A DNA stretch of 64,000 nt, from contig NZ_JBBKTU010000001.1 of the NCBI RefSeq assembly GCF_037892605.1, positions 4,402,001 through 4,466,000 on the forward strand. Reading direction: 5' to 3'. This document shows, one piece after another, positions 60,540 through 64,000 of this stretch (position 1 is the first letter of the stretch; each line of letters begins with the position of its first letter). A program made the position numbers and the translations under genes. Under the pieces are notes generated by a model. It was not told where the DNA came from and made no database searches. It saw nothing but the letters and a program-made list of their open reading frames with translations. Origin of the DNA: Lacibacter sp. H407 (lineage in GTDB: Bacteria; Bacteroidota; Bacteroidia; Chitinophagales; Chitinophagaceae).

Positions 60540-61118
60540 CTACTTCGGAAACACCATCTTGTAATCTACACTCACCTTTCCTCTTGAAATATCATCAAGT
60601 TTACCCTTGAGTAATTTACGTTTCAACGGTTTGAGATGATCAATGAATAATTTTCCTTCGATGTGATCGTATTCATGCAGAATTACTCTTGCTGTTAATC
60701 CATCAAAAGTTTTTACATGCTCCGTAAACGTTTCGTCCATATAACGGATGGTTACCTCTTCTGCACGATACACATCTTCCCGTATTTTAGGAATACTCAG
60801 GCAACCTTCGTTATACAACCAATCATCGCCAAGTAATTCTTCCACCTGCGCATTAATAAACACCTGTTTTATACCTGGACGGTCTGAATAAAGTAAGGTT
60901 TCTGTTTCGTCCATATTGGCAAACATTTGTGCACTATCCACCACAAACAAACGGATGTCTTTGTTCACCTGAGGTGCAGCCAAACCTACTCCACTCGACG
61001 AGTACATGGTTTCCCACATATCGGCAATAAACTTTTCCAAACCCGGATAATCAGGAGTAATGTCTTTGCTTACTTTCCGTAACACATCAAAGCCGTAGGC
61101 GACAATGGGAAGAATCAT
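60540..61118 (-). CDS. def: Peptide deformylase
   Basis: Removes the formyl group from nascent peptides. The three motifs are intact: GVGLAAPQVN, EGCLSIP (Cys metal ligand) and HEYDHIEG (HExxH). 192 residues. ruvX lies upstream on the same strand with a 134-bp gap containing repeat words (CAGATTTACGATTTTAGATC at 61128-61147). Confidence 0.97.
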   Translation of the reverse strand: MILPIVAYGFDVLRKVSKDITPDYPGLEKFIADMWETMYSSSGVGLAAPQVNKDIRLFVVDSAQMFANMDETETLLYSDRPGIKQVFINAQVEELLGDDWLYNEGCLSIPKIREDVYRAEEVTIRYMDETFTEHVKTFDGLTARVILHEYDHIEGKLFIDHLKPLKRKLLKGKLDDISRGKVSVDYKMVFPK

Positions 61119-61252
61119 GCTTATTTCAGATTTACGATTTTAGATCTGTCTGCCGACAGGGAGGTTGCAGATTTATACCACAACTGTAAAAATTAGCTGC
61201 AAATATAAGCACTGGAGCCGTAGGAATTGATCTGCAATTGTAAATCTGAACT

Positions 61253-61663
61253 CTATAATCTTGCTAAATATTCCTGTAGCATGATCGTTGCCGCTATCTC
61301 ATCTACCAGTTTTTTATCCCTACGTTGACTTTTTTTGAGTCCCATTTCAAGCATGGCATTCTTGGCCATTTTGGAAGTATAGCGCTCATCTACCGTTTCA
61401 ATAGGGATTGCAGGGAAGTTTTTTTTCAGCTGTTCAATGGCACGCTTCACTAACGGCGTTGCATGGGTATCACTATCATCCCAATTGGTGGGCATACCGA
61501 TCAGTATCAGCTCTACTTGTTCTTTGCTGAAATAATCATTGAGAAACGGTATGAAATTTTTTGTTTCAATGGTAGTTAAACCGGTGGCAATGATCTGCAA
61601 CGGATCTGTTACCGCAATGCCGGTGCGTTTACCGCCGTAGTCGATGCACATTATCCTTGCCAT
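61253..61663 (-). CDS. ruvX: Putative pre-16S rRNA nuclease / Holliday-junction resolvase-like protein YqgF
   Basis: A 136-residue RNase H-fold protein with IMCIDYGGKRTGIAVTDPL, LILIGMPTNWDDSDT, VDERYTSKMAKNAM and a final DEIAATIMLQEYL, the acidic residues of the catalytic core. Members process the 5' end of 16S rRNA in E. coli; resolvase activity was originally proposed. Length and motifs are normal. Confidence 0.94.
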   Translation of the reverse strand: MARIMCIDYGGKRTGIAVTDPLQIIATGLTTIETKNFIPFLNDYFSKEQVELILIGMPTNWDDSDTHATPLVKRAIEQLKKNFPAIPIETVDERYTSKMAKNAMLEMGLKKSQRRDKKLVDEIAATIMLQEYLARL

Positions 61664-61674
61664 AATTCGAAGCC

Positions 61675-61751
61675 GTCATGTCGACGCAGGAGACATCTCT
61701 AAAATTGCAACCAGTTTGAGTTTTATGAGACCTCTCCTTCGTCGAGGTGAC
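61675..61751. repeat. REP-like facing pair (R8)
   Basis: Left arm GTCATGTCGACGCAGGAG, then ACATCTCT (61675-61700), facing right arm AGACCTCTCC...GTCGAGGTGAC (61728-61751). The left arm is closest to the right arm of R2 (shared GTCATGTCGACG and ACATCTCT). It fills the gap between ruvX and the prenyltransferase gene. Confidence 0.8.
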
Positions 61752-61769
61752 GTACTAAGTTTGTTTTCG

Positions 61770-62708
61770 TTAAATAAATATATCCGCAATCACAAACACT
61801 GCAAACACTACACTGGCAATTCCATTCGCCGTCATGAATGCTAAGTTTACTCTCCGCAGATCAGTTGGTTTTACAACGGAATGTTGATAGATCAACATGC
61901 TCACAAAAACTGCCACGCCGATCCAATACAACCATCCAAAGCCTCCATAAAAACCAGCTGCAATTACACACAATGCAGCCAATACATGCAACCATTCCGA
62001 TACACGCAATGCTTTTGCTTTGCCCAACCAGGCAGGAATTGATTTCAGTTCATACTGCTTATCAAACTCTTCATCCTGCAATGCATAAATAATATCGAAA
62101 CCACTCACCCAAAATAACACAGTGAACGAAAAGAGAATGGGCAACACGGCAAATGCACCTGTTACTGCTAAATAAGCCCCAATGGGCGCCAACGCTAAAC
62201 CTAATCCCAACACCAAATGACAAAGCGGTGTAAATCGTTTGGTATAACTGTAACCTAACACTACAAACAATGCAACCGGCGACAATGCAAAACAAAGGAT
62301 ATTGATGAAATAAGTTGTAACTACAAACAACACGCTATTGACGATGGTGAAAATCAAAGCACTATTGGCCGAAATAATTCCTGCCGGGATTTCACGAATA
62401 GCCGTGCGTGGATTTTTTGCATCAAAACTTCTGTCTAAGTAACGATTGAATGCCATGGCGGCACTGCGGGCGAAGATCATGCAGAGAAGAACTAGAAAAA
62501 ATTTTTTGAGAATTGTTTGCCCATAATGCTGAAAAAAAGATGGCTCAAACGGTTTCGGTCCCCAACCTATTGTTTCATTTAAGTTCCAGTGAGAATGTTG
62601 AATATTTCCGCTCATCAAAGCCAGAAAAAATCCAATCAATGCAAACGGCAATGCAAAAATGGTATGTGAAAATTTTATAAGCGATAAATAGTTCTTTACT
62701 GTGCTCAT
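61770..62708 (-). CDS. UbiA-family prenyltransferase, probably menaquinone (futalosine route) type
   Basis: A 312-residue protein with eight or nine membrane helices. The first Asp-rich motif is FNRYLDRSFDAKNPRTA (N-x-x-x-D-x-x-x-D) and the second is YALQDEEFDKQYELKSIP. It matches the group labelled 4-hydroxybenzoate polyprenyltransferase-like, which in menaquinone-making bacteria includes MqnP of the futalosine pathway. Since Bacteroidota make menaquinone, a quinone ring prenylation role is likely, but no other mqn gene is in the window. Confidence 0.85.
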   Translation of the reverse strand: MSTVKNYLSLIKFSHTIFALPFALIGFFLALMSGNIQHSHWNLNETIGWGPKPFEPSFFQHYGQTILKKFFLVLLCMIFARSAAMAFNRYLDRSFDAKNPRTAIREIPAGIISANSALIFTIVNSVLFVVTTYFINILCFALSPVALFVVLGYSYTKRFTPLCHLVLGLGLALAPIGAYLAVTGAFAVLPILFSFTVLFWVSGFDIIYALQDEEFDKQYELKSIPAWLGKAKALRVSEWLHVLAALCVIAAGFYGGFGWLYWIGVAVFVSMLIYQHSVVKPTDLRRVNLAFMTANGIASVVFAVFVIADIFI

Positions 62709-62723
62709 GTTGTTCGATCCTGA

Positions 62724-63260
62724 TTATTGGTTCAATATACCTTTTCTTGCCATTTCCCAGAGCACCACGCCTGCTGCTACTGAAATATTGAGTGAATGCT
62801 TCATTCCAAACTGCGGTATTTCAATACAGCCTTCACATTCATGCAACGTTTCCTGTTCCACTCCTTCAGCTTCGTTTCCAAAGATGAGGGCAATTTTTTC
62901 TTCTTTCGCTTTTTCAAAATCCTGGAGTAAAATGCTGCCTTCGGTCTGTTCAATCCCAAACAGCTTATAGCCGCTTGCTTTCAACTCAGCAATTGCCTCG
63001 CTGGTTTTGGCAAAATACTTCCAGTTTACGGTTTCTGTTGCACCCAGTGCTGTTTTGTGAATATCCCTGTGCGGGGGCTGCGGCGTGTAGCCAATGAGGT
63101 AAATAGCTTCCGCTAAAAAGGCATCGGCAGTGCGGAACACGCTGCCCACATTCTGCATGCTGCGGATATTTTCCAGCACCACAATCACCCGGTTTTTATC
63201 TGCTTTTCTGAACTCATCTACCGTTTTACGGTTCAGTTCATCCATGCCCAGTTTTCGCAT
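62724..63260 (-). CDS. TrmH/SpoU-family RNA 2'-O-methyltransferase
   Basis: The SPOUT knot motifs are visible: VVLENIRSMQNVGSVFRTADAF (motif 1, N-x-G-S/A-x-x-R-T-A), ALIFGNEAEGVEQETL (motif 2) and IPQFGMKHSLNISVAAGVVLWEM (motif 3). 178 residues from ATG at 63260. An in-frame ATG at 63350 adds 30 residues that are merely translated heptamer repeats (PLPIAHSPLPIHH) and is rejected. It is a tRNA or rRNA ribose methyltransferase; the target is not determinable. The prenyltransferase gene follows after 15 bp. Confidence 0.9.
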   Translation of the reverse strand: MRKLGMDELNRKTVDEFRKADKNRVIVVLENIRSMQNVGSVFRTADAFLAEAIYLIGYTPQPPHRDIHKTALGATETVNWKYFAKTSEAIAELKASGYKLFGIEQTEGSILLQDFEKAKEEKIALIFGNEAEGVEQETLHECEGCIEIPQFGMKHSLNISVAAGVVLWEMARKGILNQ

Positions 63261-63271
63261 GGCGCAAAGGT

Positions 63272-63415
63272 AATGGTGAATGGGCAATGGTGAATGGGCA
63301 ATAGGCAATGGATAAAAATCTGAAATCGGACATCTGAAATCCGAAATCAACTTATATCATTATTACCGTCAGACAGGATACACGCCGTACCTCTTACCTC
63401 TTACTGCGTACTTCT
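63272..63415. repeat. Heptamer tracts upstream of the SpoU gene
   Basis: Three different heptamer words lie side by side: AATGGTG / AATGGGC / AATAGGC (63272-63311), TCTGAAA / TCGGACA / TCCGAAA (63319-63347) and TACCTCT / TACTGCG / TACTTCT (63388-63415). They fill most of the 207-bp gap between the SpoU and helicase genes. Confidence 0.8.
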
Positions 63416-63467
63416 AGCCCCTCTTCCCCCATAAAGCCTTACCTTTGCCGAAATTTTGACATTAGTT

Positions 63468-64000
63468 ATGAACACATTTGAAGCGCTTGGCTTGGATGAA
63501 AGATTGATGAAAGCGATTAGTGAACTCGGTTTTACAACTCCCACTCCTATTCAGGAAAAAGCAATCCCCGTTCTGCTTAGCGGAACCACGGATTTGATCG
63601 GCCTTGCCCAAACCGGCACCGGCAAAACAGCAGCCTTTGGTTTACCATTGCTGCAATTATTAGACGAAAGCAAAAAACACCCACAGGCATTGATCGTTTG
63701 TCCTACACGTGAACTTTGCCTGCAGATCGTTAAAGAAATAGAAATTTTCAAGAAACACATGAAGGGAATGCAGGTGGTTGCTGTTTATGGCGGCGCCTCT
63801 ATCGGCATGCAGATCCGTGATATCAAACGTGGTATCCAGATCGTTGTAGCTACTCCCGGTCGTTTGATCGATCTGATCGAACGCAAGGCCATCAACCTTG
63901 GTGAAATCAAGTATGTGGTATTGGATGAAGCAGATGAAATGCTGAACATGGGTTTTCAGGATGATATTGAATTCATTTTGCAGAACACACCCAAGAAAGA
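63468..64000 (+). CDS. DEAD-box RNA helicase, 5' part
   Basis: The first 177 codons are visible, then the window ends. Motifs in order: F (NTFEALGLDERL), Q motif (TPTPIQEKAIP), motif I (AQTGTGKT), Ia (PTRELCLQI), Ib (TPGRLIDLI) and DEAD box II (VLDEADEMLNMGF). It unwinds RNA duplexes with ATP, probably in ribosome assembly or cold adaptation; the C-terminal domain needed to subclass it is missing. Confidence 0.95.
   Translation, partial: MNTFEALGLDERLMKAISELGFTTPTPIQEKAIPVLLSGTTDLIGLAQTGTGKTAAFGLPLLQLLDESKKHPQALIVCPTRELCLQIVKEIEIFKKHMKGMQVVAVYGGASIGMQIRDIKRGIQIVVATPGRLIDLIERKAINLGEIKYVVLDEADEMLNMGFQDDIEFILQNTPKK

Overview
The window is a Bacteroidota chromosome segment, most likely from the Chitinophagaceae (an inference from gene content, not a taxonomic search). 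Pointers are a type IX secretion sorting domain on a subtilase, GldM-like domains, a BlaI/M56 pair with AACTAA...TTAGTT operators, an RF2 gene read through a programmed frameshift, SusD-free lipoproteins with short Bacteroidota lipoboxes, start sites with little Shine-Dalgarno signal, and several TTG/GTG starts. No tRNA, rRNA, CRISPR array, integrase or transposase was recognised.

Layout. 1-6.8 kb: VOC fragment, acetyltransferase, lipoproteins, cyclophilin, a Gfo/Idh oxidoreductase and a tightly packed hydrolase / ECF sigma / membrane protein operon. 6.8-13.9 kb: repeat-rich accessory stretch with a GH43 glycosidase, a papain-like protease fused to an alpha/beta hydrolase, and a secreted Xaa-Pro aminopeptidase flanked by a duplicated 3' element. 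13.9-15.9 kb: an isolated three-gene operon of unrecognised proteins, one with an R-x6-H HEPN-like motif, behind a perfect 19-bp inverted repeat; this is the best candidate for an undescribed (perhaps defence) system. 16.3-19.9 kb: hutU and hutH for histidine degradation. 20-26 kb: propeller protein, GIY-YIG nuclease bracketed by palindromic repeats, thioredoxin-fold protein, pyrB and pyrR with a four-helix-bundle gene between them. 26-39 kb: mainly housekeeping genes (pruA, prfB, dnaG, plsY, prmA, pnp, rpsO). 39-47 kb: two glycosyltransferases, FtsE, BlaI and a very unusual M56 protease/amidase fusion. 46.5-64 kb: PurM-like protein, ribF, pgi, secreted proteases, sugar nucleotidyltransferase, lipB, rluD, def, ruvX, a UbiA-type prenyltransferase, a SpoU methyltransferase and the start of a DEAD-box helicase.

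Three families of dispersed DNA repeats run through the window. (1) Palindromic elements with the words GTCATCCCGA and GGGATCT occur as facing pairs; one pair on each side brackets the GIY-YIG gene. (2) A longer element of about 180 bp has three copies whose hairpin stems change sequence but keep pairing. (3) Degenerate tandem heptamers (for example CAAGnnn, GAGTGGT, nTGACGA) lie between genes, bracket the four-helix-bundle gene in opposite orientations, and also occur inside hutU, lipB, hutH and a glycosyltransferase without breaking the frame. These repeats, the three-gene operon and the M56/amidase fusion are the parts most worth following up.
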